Below are positions 49,636 to 57,206 of a stretch of 64,000 nt of DNA, piece after piece. Below the pieces are notes generated by a model. The model was not told the origin of the DNA, did no database searches, and saw only the letters and a program-made list of their open reading frames with translations. The stretch's first letter is position 1; every line of letters begins with the position of its first letter. The position numbers and the translations under genes are program-made. The stretch covers positions 639,478-703,477 of the forward strand of contig NZ_LT635492.1 in NCBI RefSeq assembly GCF_900120405.1, in the 5' to 3' direction. The DNA is from Urinicoccus massiliensis. Lineage in GTDB: Bacteria > Bacillota > Clostridia > Tissierellales > Peptoniphilaceae.

Positions 49636-50985
49636 GGCTCTTTGTCAAATGTTGGGGCGAGATCTATTCTCGCCCCTTTCTTATGCTCGAAAGACCATTA
49701 AAATACGACTCTTAAAGTTCTCAAAATTCCGATACCCATAGGAAACCCGTTTAATCACTTTGATTTTGTTGTTAAAGCCTTCTGTTTGTCCATTGGTGAT
49801 GCCTGTGGAAAAGGCGTTTAGGATTTCTTCTTTCCAGTTTTCATAGGCCCGAATACTGGCTTTAAATTCCTTTAATCCACTTTCTTTAGCAACCCACAGC
49901 CACTTGTCTAAGGCCTGTCTTGCTTCTTCTTTGCTGGAGGCATCTAAGACGTCATAAAAGCGTTCTTTTAAAAGATAAGCTTCTTTGATTTCCTTGTCTT
50001 GCCAAAGCATTAGCTCCAATTTTTCTTTTTCTTCGGGGCTTAGCCGACTGCCTTTTTTCCGTAGGATGGACTTGGACCGTTTAAAGTAGAGGCGATACTT
50101 TGCATCCCTTGTCTTTTGTCGTGTCTTGCGGACATTCTCTAAGGCCCAAAAGACTTGTCTTGCAAAATGAAACTTATCCGCAATGAAGGTGGCTTGAGGG
50201 AAGAATTCCTTTAAGACGGCGTAGAAAAGATGACTCATATCCATAACCACATACTTCACCCTTCTTCGTTCTTCCTTGGGAAAAGAAGAAAAGTAGTCCA
50301 TCAAAGCCTTTTTTCGTCGAGAGGGTAAAATATCCAGTACCTGGTGATGGATTGGATCCACTAGAATACATTGGTATTTATCCCCACCAGCATTTCCCTT
50401 AAACTCATCCATACTTAAGACCCGAGGAAGATTTGGCCGCCTCCTTGGAGCCAACTTTAGATAGTTTGTGAGACAAGAGGAAGATAAACCCAAGTCCTTG
50501 GCAATGGAGGATAAAGACCGGACCTGTTTTAATTGGTCTTGGATAAAGAAGTGGAGATCCTTAGTCCGTCTAGAATAGGGAGCTAAGAAATCCAAAGACT
50601 CATAAAAGCGCTTCTGACAATGAGGACAAACAAAGCGCTTCTTCCGAAGAAAAAGAAAGACCTTCCGTAAGCCAATAGGCGTGTGTTGGATCCTTTGCAG
50701 ACGATAATCATGGATGCGAGAGGTCTTATGACCACAAACAGGACAAAGTCCCTCCTTGTATAAAGAATGGAGTTTTACATCAATGTGATCATCAAAAGAG
50801 ACCACCTCGTCAATAGAGACACCTTTTAAATTCAATAGATTTGTGTTAGTATAGTTTTGCACTTATCTCACCCTTTCTGTTTAGTGTGGTAACTTTATTG
50901 TAAAGGAAAAAAGAGATAAGTGCATTTTTTATGGCAAAAAATAAATGTTGGAGTCTAGGGGGACCCCAACATTTATTATAGAACC
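49636..50985 (-). mobile_element. ISL3-family insertion sequence with intact transposase
   Basis: A 1,350-bp element. The left end GGCTCTTTGTCAAATGTTGG and right end (minus strand) GGTTCTATAATAAATGTTGG match at 14 of 20 positions and continue with a shared GG. It is flanked by the exact 8-bp duplication TTTTTTAA (49628-49635 and 50986-50993), the size typical of ISL3. It splits the relaxase gene. Each end holds an internal hairpin. Stranded copies of its ends occur at 1061, 19853 and 34318. Confidence 0.95.
49681..50862 (-). CDS. ISL3-family transposase
   Basis: A 393-residue transposase, full length. N-terminal zinc-ribbon cysteines CPVCGHKTSRIHDY and CPHCQKRFYESL, an HTH region (QVRSLSSIAKDLGLSSSCLT) and the DDE domain: first Asp in VLSMDEFKGNAGG, second in YVVMDMSHLFYAVL, Glu in NGQTEGFNNKIKVIKRVSYG. 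The reading frame is intact, unlike the IS3 and IS256 copies in this window. Its coding region is G+C-richer than the mobilization genes around it and resembles the core chromosome. Confidence 0.95.
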   Translation of the reverse strand: MQNYTNTNLLNLKGVSIDEVVSFDDHIDVKLHSLYKEGLCPVCGHKTSRIHDYRLQRIQHTPIGLRKVFLFLRKKRFVCPHCQKRFYESLDFLAPYSRRTKDLHFFIQDQLKQVRSLSSIAKDLGLSSSCLTNYLKLAPRRRPNLPRVLSMDEFKGNAGGDKYQCILVDPIHHQVLDILPSRRKKALMDYFSSFPKEERRRVKYVVMDMSHLFYAVLKEFFPQATFIADKFHFARQVFWALENVRKTRQKTRDAKYRLYFKRSKSILRKKGSRLSPEEKEKLELMLWQDKEIKEAYLLKERFYDVLDASSKEEARQALDKWLWVAKESGLKEFKASIRAYENWKEEILNAFSTGITNGQTEGFNNKIKVIKRVSYGYRNFENFKSRILMVFRA

Positions 50986-51785
50986 TTTTTTAATAGTTCA
51001 TTCTGTTTTTTTATTTCACGATTTATATCTCCTTTTTCCGTTCTTATTCCTTTTCTTTCCATTGCACTAGCACTTGCTCCTAGATGTATTGTTGGTATTT
51101 GTTTTATGCCTTGTCTTTTAAAACTCCTATGGTCTACTCTTTTTTCTATATTATTTTTTTCTAGATATTCATTACAAAGGTCTGAAAAATTTTCTCTCCA
51201 TTTTTCTACATTGCCTTTATCGTTCCAGGTTGTTAGTTCTACTTTTCTTGTTTTAGGTTTTCCATTTTTGTTTAATACTTTTTCTCCTTTTCCATCTAGG
51301 ATATATTCTTTTTTATTTTTTTGACCCCATGTTCCATCTTCATTTATTGGTCTTACTATGGTCATTATATGAGCATGAATGTTTTGATTTCCCTCTCTAC
51401 TTTCATCATGAATTGCTAGGTCTACTATCATTCCCTCCTTTACAAAATTGTTTTGAACATATTCTTCTATCATCTTTTTATTTTCTTCTATGTTTAACTC
51501 TTTTGGTAGGGATATGATAAAGTTTCTTGCAAGTTGGGCATTAGAATTTTTCTCAAATAGTTCTACCGAGTTCCACAATGTTTTTCGGTCTTTATATTCT
51601 TCTGGTGCGTGATCTGGCAAAAATATTTCTTTGCTAATTACTCCTTGTTTTTTGGTGTAGTCATGGGCTACTCCGTCCCATTTATTTTTTATTTTTTCTC
51701 CACTTATATATGCTGCACTTGCTACTGCACTTTTTCCTTTTCCTCTTGATATTATGTTTACTGAAAAATGAAAACTGTCTGCCAT
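50986..51785 (-). pseudogene. MobA/MobL (MobQ-type) relaxase, N-terminal part
   Basis: About 266 codons of the relaxase domain before the ISL3 insertion. The start is MADSFHFSVNIISRGKGKSA behind AAGGAAGTGATAAAA; a Tyr in VASAAYISGEK is the likely nicking residue, and the His triad is HAHIMTIVRPI preceded by DLAIHDESREGNQN. The domain ends with the MobA/MobL segment RVDHRSFKRQGIKQIPTIHL and GASASAMERKGI. The truncated product might still bind oriT, but nicking with a missing C-terminal region is uncertain. Confidence 0.9.
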
Positions 51786-51885
51786 TTTTATCACTTCCTT
51801 TCTTTTTTGTTGTTTTAGGTGGAGGCTTAATAGATTTCTATATCCACTTTGTGAATGAGCGTTTTGAAATACCCTTTGCCTAATC

Positions 51886-52268
51886 ATTCAATCCACTCGC
51901 AAGCTCGTGGTGAATGATTGGCAGGGGCAGACCCTGATAGAATTAAAAAAGTCGACTACTGAATTAATTTTGTTGTTTCACCCTTACGGGTACAGGCAGT
52001 TAGTCGGCTTAATTGTTTTGTTCATTTCAAATTTTAAAAGTCAAGGGCGAGCCTTAGCGAGTTTATTTACCCTTGACTTTTAATACCCTCGCCTGATTAT
52101 CTCTACAACTCAAATAAATTTTCGTTGGAGATAATTGGCTGGGGCAGACCCAAAGCGAATGGTTGTTGGTCGCTGCAAGGGTTTGGCTCTAAAGGCACGC
52201 AAGCACCCTTTAGGGTGTATAATTGCGCCCTTAGAAAATCTAAGGGAGATTTGATTATTTTATTTTTT
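51886..52268. other. non-coding mobilization region with repeats
   Basis: Between DUF3847 and relaxase genes. It holds several inverted repeats: AAAAGTCAAGGG/CCCTTGACTTTT (about 52037-52081), GCCGACTAA/TTAGTCGGC-type arms around 51950-52012, two GGCNGGGGCAGACCC motifs (51920 and 52138), and the oriT-like end at 52204-52246. No gene seen. Confidence 0.6.
52204..52246 (+). other. putative oriT with MobQ-type nic site
   Basis: CACCCT-TT-AGGGTG hairpin, three bases, then TAATTGCGCCCTTA followed by a second stem CCCTTAGA...TCTAAGGG. The RSF1010/R1162 (MobQ) nic region has an inverted repeat followed by TAAGTGCGCCCT, cut between G and C. The position just upstream of a MobA/MobL relaxase gene supports the call. 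Confidence 0.65.
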
Positions 52269-52559
52269 CTAATTTTCTCTCATTATTTTTAGTGTTTCTT
52301 TGAATTCTTTTGTCTTTGTTGCTTCTTCTACTAGGATTTTTATTTCTTCATCTGTTAGTTCTTCTGCATTTTCTATAAGGCTTTCTAAGATTGCTCCTCT
52401 TGTTATTAGCCTATGAGTTCTTTCTTTTCTTTTTTTCACTATGTCTTGTTTTAATATCTTTTTTTCTTGATTTTTTAGTTGCCTTAATCTTTCTTCTGTA
52501 TCGTCTATTTTATCTTTTATTTCTCTGTACTCTTTTCTTATTTTTTCTAAATTTTTCAT
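52269..52559 (-). CDS. DUF3847-family mobilization accessory protein
   Basis: A 96-residue helical protein: a coiled-coil front (LEKIRKEYREIKDKIDDTEE), then the conserved block RKERTHRLITRGAILESLIE and ELTDEEIKILVEEATKTKEF. DUF3847 proteins sit next to MobA/MobL relaxases and probably assist relaxosome assembly. ATG at 52559 with GAAAGGAAAC upstream. A diverged C-terminal piece is fused to IS256 debris at 27214. Confidence 0.88.
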   Translation of the reverse strand: MKNLEKIRKEYREIKDKIDDTEERLRQLKNQEKKILKQDIVKKRKERTHRLITRGAILESLIENAEELTDEEIKILVEEATKTKEFKETLKIMREN

Positions 52560-52590
52560 TTTCTTGTTTCCTTTCATTTATATATCAAAT

Positions 52591-52622
52591 AAAAAGCGAC
52601 TAAGAATGCAATCTTAGTCGCT
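52591..52622 (-). terminator. terminator of the 66-residue membrane-protein gene
   Basis: Minus strand AGCGACTAAGAT-TGC-ATTCTTAGTCGCT followed by five T residues. Confidence 0.9.
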
Positions 52623-52686
52623 ACGCTATAATATAGCTTTTAACTTTATTTTTTCTATTTGTATTATTTTAAAACACAAAAACTGT

Positions 52687-52887
52687 TTAATTCTTTTGTC
52701 TAAAAACAACAAAGAGCAAGATGATGCTAACAATCAAACCTACGCCAAATTTCACCCACATTACCATTGGCGAAACACTCCATTCAGGATGATTTGCTGC
52801 TGCTATATAATCTTTAACTAACAAATATGTCCCGATCATAGCAGGAATTAAAGAGCCGAAAACTTTTGCTACAACTTTTAAGTTCAT
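52687..52887 (-). CDS. small membrane protein
   Basis: A 66-residue protein with two hydrophobic segments (about 8-25 and 46-62) joined by a loop rich in Trp and Pro (YIAAANHPEWSVSPMVMWVK). ATG at 52887 follows GGAGGTGGTGTTA. I recognise no family. It has its own terminator. Small two-segment proteins like this in mobile elements are sometimes immunity or holin-like, but there is no evidence here. Confidence 0.65.
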   Translation of the reverse strand: MNLKVVAKVFGSLIPAMIGTYLLVKDYIAAANHPEWSVSPMVMWVKFGVGLIVSIILLFVVFRQKN

Positions 52888-52931
52888 TAACACCACCTCC
52901 ATTTTACTAACTAAATATAGTCATATAATTC

Positions 52932-53105
52932 CTAACAACAATTACGACTATGACATATATATGTTTCTTCTCCGTCCAAATCAAAAATCTGATATTTACA
53001 AACCCCTAAAGCATTTGCTATATCGTTAGCAGTTTTAAAACTCGGAATTGTTTTCCCAGTTTCTATTTTGTTTATACTTGTCCTTGATATACCTACTTTT
53101 TTCCA
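52932..53105 (-). pseudogene. truncated XRE-type regulator
   Basis: The minus frame VGISRTSINKIETGKTIPSF then KTANDIANALGVCKYQIFDL and a Cys-rich end (HSRNCC) is the second half of a Cro/CI HTH domain. The first helices lie in another frame and are broken. No start codon with ribosome site is usable. Confidence 0.7.
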
Positions 53106-53107
53106 TG

Positions 53108-53380
53108 TCTATGTTGCGATAAACCTAAAGGTTTCACGATATGCGTTATAGTTCTTTGGTTGATCCCACGATATTCCACTATTACCAATACTCTCGCTAT
53201 CTATTGTCAAATGATTGGCGAAAGGTACAATCATAAAACCATCAAAATCCTCAACTATCGGAGTTTCTAAATCTTGTATTCTACTTGCGGTGTTTTTTTA
53301 TCCATCGCAAAACTAGAAGTTGGCATTACCATTGCCAACAACAGCATTAAAGCCATAGTTAAACTAATTGATTTCTTAAT
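53108..53380 (-). pseudogene. frameshifted secreted-protein gene
   Basis: A good ribosome site (AAGGAGGAAAAG) leads into KKSISLTMALMLLLAMVMPT then SSFAMDKKTPQVE, a clear signal peptide. The frame stops, and another frame continues with LETPIVEDFDGFMIVPFANH and LTIDSESIGNSGISWDQPKN. No start codon better than ATT is in place. Function unknown; it precedes another secreted-protein gene on the same strand. Confidence 0.65.
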
Positions 53381-53399
53381 CTTTTCCTCCTTAATAATT

Positions 53400-54581
53400 T
53401 TATTCCAATCCTTCTGTTTCAGTTAAAGGATTTATAAATTTTTTATTTACTTCTAACTCAAATTCAATACAATTATGTTTATTTAATTCATGACCATGAT
53501 CTTTTTCTGATTTTTTCCCTTCCGACTTTGTAGATACTATTTCTTTTCCCCTAAATAATTCTAGAAAAGAAAAAGCATTTGATTTCATATCTTTAACGTA
53601 AATTCCATATTCTCCATCATTTGGAATAGTAAATTTTACCTCATCTTCTGGGTTTTCTACACTCTTTTTTATAGGAGCACCATAATCATTATAGCCCCAG
53701 CCAGCTTTAATGTCTTCGGCAGGCAAAATACCTACTTCTAAATCATTTCCTTTTAAAGACTTTAACTTAATGACTACGGTATCACCTTTTTTCCATTTTT
53801 CTCTAGCAAAAGTAGCTACACTTCCTTTTAACAAGCGGATTTGAAAATGCGTAGATCCTTTCGCATCCCTAGATTCAACTAAAAAATTTTTGCTTGAAAA
53901 ACATTTTTTAGCAATTGTTTCGTCGAAATTATCTCCTGATTCCATATCTTCAATATATAACAATGCTGATTCTTTGACTTCGTTTGGTAAACTATTAATA
54001 TGTCTTTTTAGAATATTTATATTTTCTTCTGTCGTGTCCAAAGTAGCGTAGTAATTAGGCTTGAGATTTTTATTTATATAGTCGACAATGGCTTCATACC
54101 CATCAGGTTCTTTAGCTGAGCGGATTATAATATCCTTAGCTTCATACTCTGAATCATCAATCATATACTCTATCTTATTTAACATATTCGCTTTTGCTTT
54201 TTCTGCGATAGCCTTATTTGAAAGATTTGGATACATACCCCTGTACATATTGAAAATCTCAATATAAGATGATATATATTGATTTATAGACTTTTTTTCC
54301 ATGGTCGGATATAGGTTCTGCAGTTCTGTCAAAAAGGTTTTGGTTTCATATTTGTCGTCAATATTAACTTTTGAAACTTCATTAGCACTAAGTGCTGTTA
54401 AAACTTGACTTGGCTCATAGTTTACACTTAATTGTTCCTCTTTACTTAGACCATTAAACCATTCTTGCCATTCTTTAGGGCTGACTTTTGAGTTATTATT
54501 TGCTGATGAATCAATTACATTTGTTGCCATTGCTGTTAACAGCATCACCATGGCTATTAATAGAGTAAATCTTCTCTTCAT
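53400..54581 (-). CDS. secreted protein of unknown function next to a BlaI/M56 pair
   Basis: A 393-residue exported protein: basic start MKRR, hydrophobic core to about residue 27 and a predicted cleavage near TNVIDSSA. The mature part is helical to about 250 (SPKEWQEWFNGLSKEEQLSV contains a repeated Trp-Asn-Gly pattern) and ends in a beta-rich domain of about 120 residues (KKGDTVVIKLKSLKGNDLEV). No known family recognised. ATG at 54581 follows GGAGGTTAGAA. It is downstream of blaI and M56 genes in the same direction, hence a likely regulated target. Confidence 0.72.
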   Translation of the reverse strand: MKRRFTLLIAMVMLLTAMATNVIDSSANNNSKVSPKEWQEWFNGLSKEEQLSVNYEPSQVLTALSANEVSKVNIDDKYETKTFLTELQNLYPTMEKKSINQYISSYIEIFNMYRGMYPNLSNKAIAEKAKANMLNKIEYMIDDSEYEAKDIIIRSAKEPDGYEAIVDYINKNLKPNYYATLDTTEENINILKRHINSLPNEVKESALLYIEDMESGDNFDETIAKKCFSSKNFLVESRDAKGSTHFQIRLLKGSVATFAREKWKKGDTVVIKLKSLKGNDLEVGILPAEDIKAGWGYNDYGAPIKKSVENPEDEVKFTIPNDGEYGIYVKDMKSNAFSFLELFRGKEIVSTKSEGKKSEKDHGHELNKHNCIEFELEVNKKFINPLTETEGLE

Positions 54582-54752
54582 TTCTAACCTCCTCATATAA
54601 TTTTGCTTAACCTCAATATATTTGACATTAAAATCAAATATTATCTATTTTTCCAACTCTTGTTTCTAGCTATATTATAGAATATAGTATCTAAACTAAT
54701 CGCCATTTCTATACCTAATAGGATTTAAGTTTATTATCAATTCACCTCCCAT

Positions 54753-56117
54753 CTACCTGACATATGAATTTATCTTCACCTTTCCTGATAATGTTTTATT
54801 TGACCTATTAACAATTGTAACTATATAATTGCTTCTTCTATTAGCCTTAACCTTTAATATTGAATCTGAAGCAAATCTTTTATCATAGATGATTTTTCCA
54901 TTTTCTTCAATAATTACTGAATAATCAACTCCTCCAGAGCAAGACCTATCTTTTAATCTGACTGTAAAACCATCATGAACTGGACCTGTCCAGGTATCCA
55001 TGTTAAATTCATAGTCTATCTTATCAAATCTTTTTAATCTTATATTCTCATCAACATTTGCTGCTCTGAGACCTGTTCTCGATACTTCTCCTAATTCTAA
55101 CTTTTGATACTCTTCGTCACTTATTATTTGAACCCTATCTCCAAATTCAGAATTAATATTAGTGACTATTTCACCTTTTGTATCAATCCTATTTTGATTT
55201 AGATCAGCCACATTGGCAAATACTGGTAAACAAAATGTAAATGTCAATATAAATACTACCAATCCTGTAAGTGTCTTCTTCCATTGTTTCATAATAAGTA
55301 TCCTTTCTTTATTTGGGTTTAATTTTAAAACTAAATTATTTGTATTACTTCCTATTTCTAATAACTTTAGCATTGACACGCAATATTCTTTTCTGTTTTT
55401 TATTGTGTCTCCTAAGTTTTCAACCACTAGCTTATCACAGTTGATTTCAATGTCCCGGTCTAGATATTTTAAGCTCAGCCATAAGAGTGGATTGTACCAA
55501 TATATGCAGACTACAATATTTATCAGGTGGGTTAGTAAAATATGAAATTTCTTTATGTGCATTAATTCATGGATTAAAACATGGTCTAGTAATTTTTCAT
55601 CAGCTAGTATATGATCTTGTAGGATTATCTTTGGTTTTAAAATTCCAAAGGTAAGGGGAGTTTTTAAATTGTTATTGATATAAATCTCTACTTTTCTTTT
55701 TAGTCCAAATTTCCTTATTTTTTTCTTACATAAAGTATTTTGGGTAAGGGTAGAGCCTTTCATTACTTTATTGAATTTATAAATTTTTATTCCCAAATAA
55801 GTAAAAATCAAAATCGAACCTATTAGTCGGTTTAGTTTAAAAAATATAGAGCCTATTTTATTTACTAACAATCCTAGAGAAGAATCAAAAAAATTTGTTA
55901 TAGCAAGTAAGATAAAATTTCCCTTTACACTTTCTATTCCGATTTCAAGTTCATAGGGACTTATTAAGTAGACTAATAAGACTATCCACAAAACAAGGCT
56001 TGCTGACCTGAAGGATTTTTTATTTAAGGTTGGTCTAACTAAGAAAATTAGAACTAGTAAGTAAAGACTTTTTATAGATTTTTCTAGAGTAATTACCCTA
56101 ACTAGACTTATTGCCAT
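54753..56117 (-). CDS. M56-family (BlaR1/MecR1-like) membrane metallopeptidase
   Basis: A 454-residue protein. N-terminal membrane segments, then the gluzincin site LDHVLIHELMHIKKFHILL (HExxH, about residues 175-193) and the third-ligand region DRDIEINCDKLVVENLG. A further membrane segment sits near 285. The C-terminal domain (about 300-454) is external but is not a penicillin-binding sensor; it is a short beta-rich domain of unknown ligand. In the BlaR1 paradigm, ligand binding outside activates the protease, which inactivates BlaI. ATG at 56117 lies inside the BlaI gene (20 bp overlap). Confidence 0.9.
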   Translation of the reverse strand: MAISLVRVITLEKSIKSLYLLVLIFLVRPTLNKKSFRSASLVLWIVLLVYLISPYELEIGIESVKGNFILLAITNFFDSSLGLLVNKIGSIFFKLNRLIGSILIFTYLGIKIYKFNKVMKGSTLTQNTLCKKKIRKFGLKRKVEIYINNNLKTPLTFGILKPKIILQDHILADEKLLDHVLIHELMHIKKFHILLTHLINIVVCIYWYNPLLWLSLKYLDRDIEINCDKLVVENLGDTIKNRKEYCVSMLKLLEIGSNTNNLVLKLNPNKERILIMKQWKKTLTGLVVFILTFTFCLPVFANVADLNQNRIDTKGEIVTNINSEFGDRVQIISDEEYQKLELGEVSRTGLRAANVDENIRLKRFDKIDYEFNMDTWTGPVHDGFTVRLKDRSCSGGVDYSVIIEENGKIIYDKRFASDSILKVKANRRSNYIVTIVNRSNKTLSGKVKINSYVR

Positions 56118-56511
56118 CCTTATCTTCCTCTTGGTCCTCTTCGTCAAAGCTATCTATTAATTTTTTCATTTCTTCTATTTCTTCTTTTGTGACTTCTTCG
56201 TTTTGTAAAAACGTTTTGCAAATATTTAAAAGTGATCCCTTAAAAAGTTTGTGAAAGGCTTCTTTTTGCTTATTCAAAAGAGCATCTTCCCTTGATACAA
56301 GTACTCTAATTGTATATTTAGGATATCTCCTAGCTATCGCCCCTTTTTCTACTAATCTTCCAAAAAAGGTGTAGCAAGATGTTTTACTTATATCGTACTT
56401 TTCCATCAATATTTTTGATAAGGCAAGAGCTTGGATTTCTCCATTTTCGTCTAAGACATCGCCCTTCCATAATTCTTCCATTACTAGTAATTCTCCATCT
56501 GAAAATTCCAA
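56098..56511 (-). CDS. BlaI/MecI/CopY-family repressor
   Basis: A 137-residue winged-helix repressor: FSDGELLVMEELWKGDVLDE at the start, the DNA-binding helices ILMEKYDISKTSCYTFFGRL and the wing GAIARRYPKYTIRVLVSRED. The C-terminal dimerisation helices are very acidic (EEIEEMKKLIDSFDEEDQEE). The start is TTG behind AGGAGGAAATATAG. Paired with the M56 gene by overlap, forming a BlaR1/BlaI-type signalling unit without any beta-lactamase nearby. Confidence 0.92.
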   Translation of the reverse strand: MEFSDGELLVMEELWKGDVLDENGEIQALALSKILMEKYDISKTSCYTFFGRLVEKGAIARRYPKYTIRVLVSREDALLNKQKEAFHKLFKGSLLNICKTFLQNEEVTKEEIEEMKKLIDSFDEEDQEEDKDGNKSS

Positions 56512-56669
56512 CTATATTTCCTCCTATATAAATTACATTTTCATTTGCTTTTGCATTTTTGTATCTTTAATTATTTTCACATTGAGTATGCCATGGATTT
56601 AAAAAATAGTCAAGTGTTTTGACCATTTAAATAATATTTTTTTGTATTTTAATATATCCCCGTTTAATT

Positions 56670-56888
56670 TTAAATCTCTCTTTCAAACTCATCTTCAAAA
56701 CTAATAATATCATTAGGAGTGCAAGTTAAAGCCTTACATATTCTTTCTAAATTCTTAAATGTAATTGGTTTATCCTTGCCCATTTGTGCCATAACATTTG
56801 TTGTAATTCCTGCCATGGCTATTACGTCTGTTTTCTTTAATCCTTTTTTTGCTAACTGTATCCATAATGGTTTATAGTTAAGTGCCAT
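56670..56888 (-). CDS. XRE-family regulator of Tn1549-like elements
   Basis: A 72-residue Cro/CI-type protein starting MALNYKPLWIQLAKKGLKKT, then DVIAMAGITTNVMAQMGKDK and ICKALTCTPNDIISFEDEFE, a sequence type recurrent in Clostridial conjugative elements. An ATG three codons upstream (56897) is also possible. Monocistronic. It is a further sign that this segment derives from an integrative element. Confidence 0.9.
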   Translation of the reverse strand: MALNYKPLWIQLAKKGLKKTDVIAMAGITTNVMAQMGKDKPITFKNLERICKALTCTPNDIISFEDEFEREI

Positions 56889-57015
56889 AATATCCATATT
56901 TTTCTCTTTATTAGATTTATTTAATTATAGGATAAATATTGATTTCATTCAATCTTACATTGATTTATTGTTTTGTTTTAGAGAATTTGTTGTGTTATTC
57001 CGTCCTTATTTTGAG

Positions 57016-57118
57016 TAAAAAAGACGATAGAGTTTTTAATTTCTATCGTCTGAGATTATCCAATGTTTATTTTTCTTTAAATTGATTCTATTGTATAGCT
57101 TAATAATTCTATTAATCC
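57016..57118 (-). repeat. CD1845-3' end/terminator module, copy 3 (truncated)
   Basis: GACGATAGAG...TTTCTATCGTC stem and TTTATTTTTCTTTAAATTGA, nearly identical to copy 1 at 34225 and homologous to 45691. About 17 codons of the CD1845 3' end remain before a jump straight into the lysS terminator. Confidence 0.85.
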
Positions 57119-57127
57119 AATTATAAA

Positions 57128-57206
57128 ATTAAACTGGGATTCATAACAAACCCCAGTTTCATAATTAGCGTGTTCTTTTAATAAATTTTTGATCCTGCTG
57201 GAATGG
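57128..57206 (-). repeat. lysS 3' end/terminator direct repeat, proximal copy
   Basis: Same ~75 bp as at 46049-46130: terminator stem AAACTGGG...CCCAGTTT (57131-57159), spacer TTCATAATTAGCGTGTTCTT and the last lysS codons GATCCTGCTGGAAT. The non-coding part is A+T-rich, unlike the gene it terminates. Confidence 0.9.

Noticed and set aside
51886-52268. Repeats near the relaxase as a CRISPR array or iterons.
   Set aside because: The repeats are inverted, of unequal length and not regularly spaced; a mobilization region explains them better. No CRISPR array was seen anywhere in the window.
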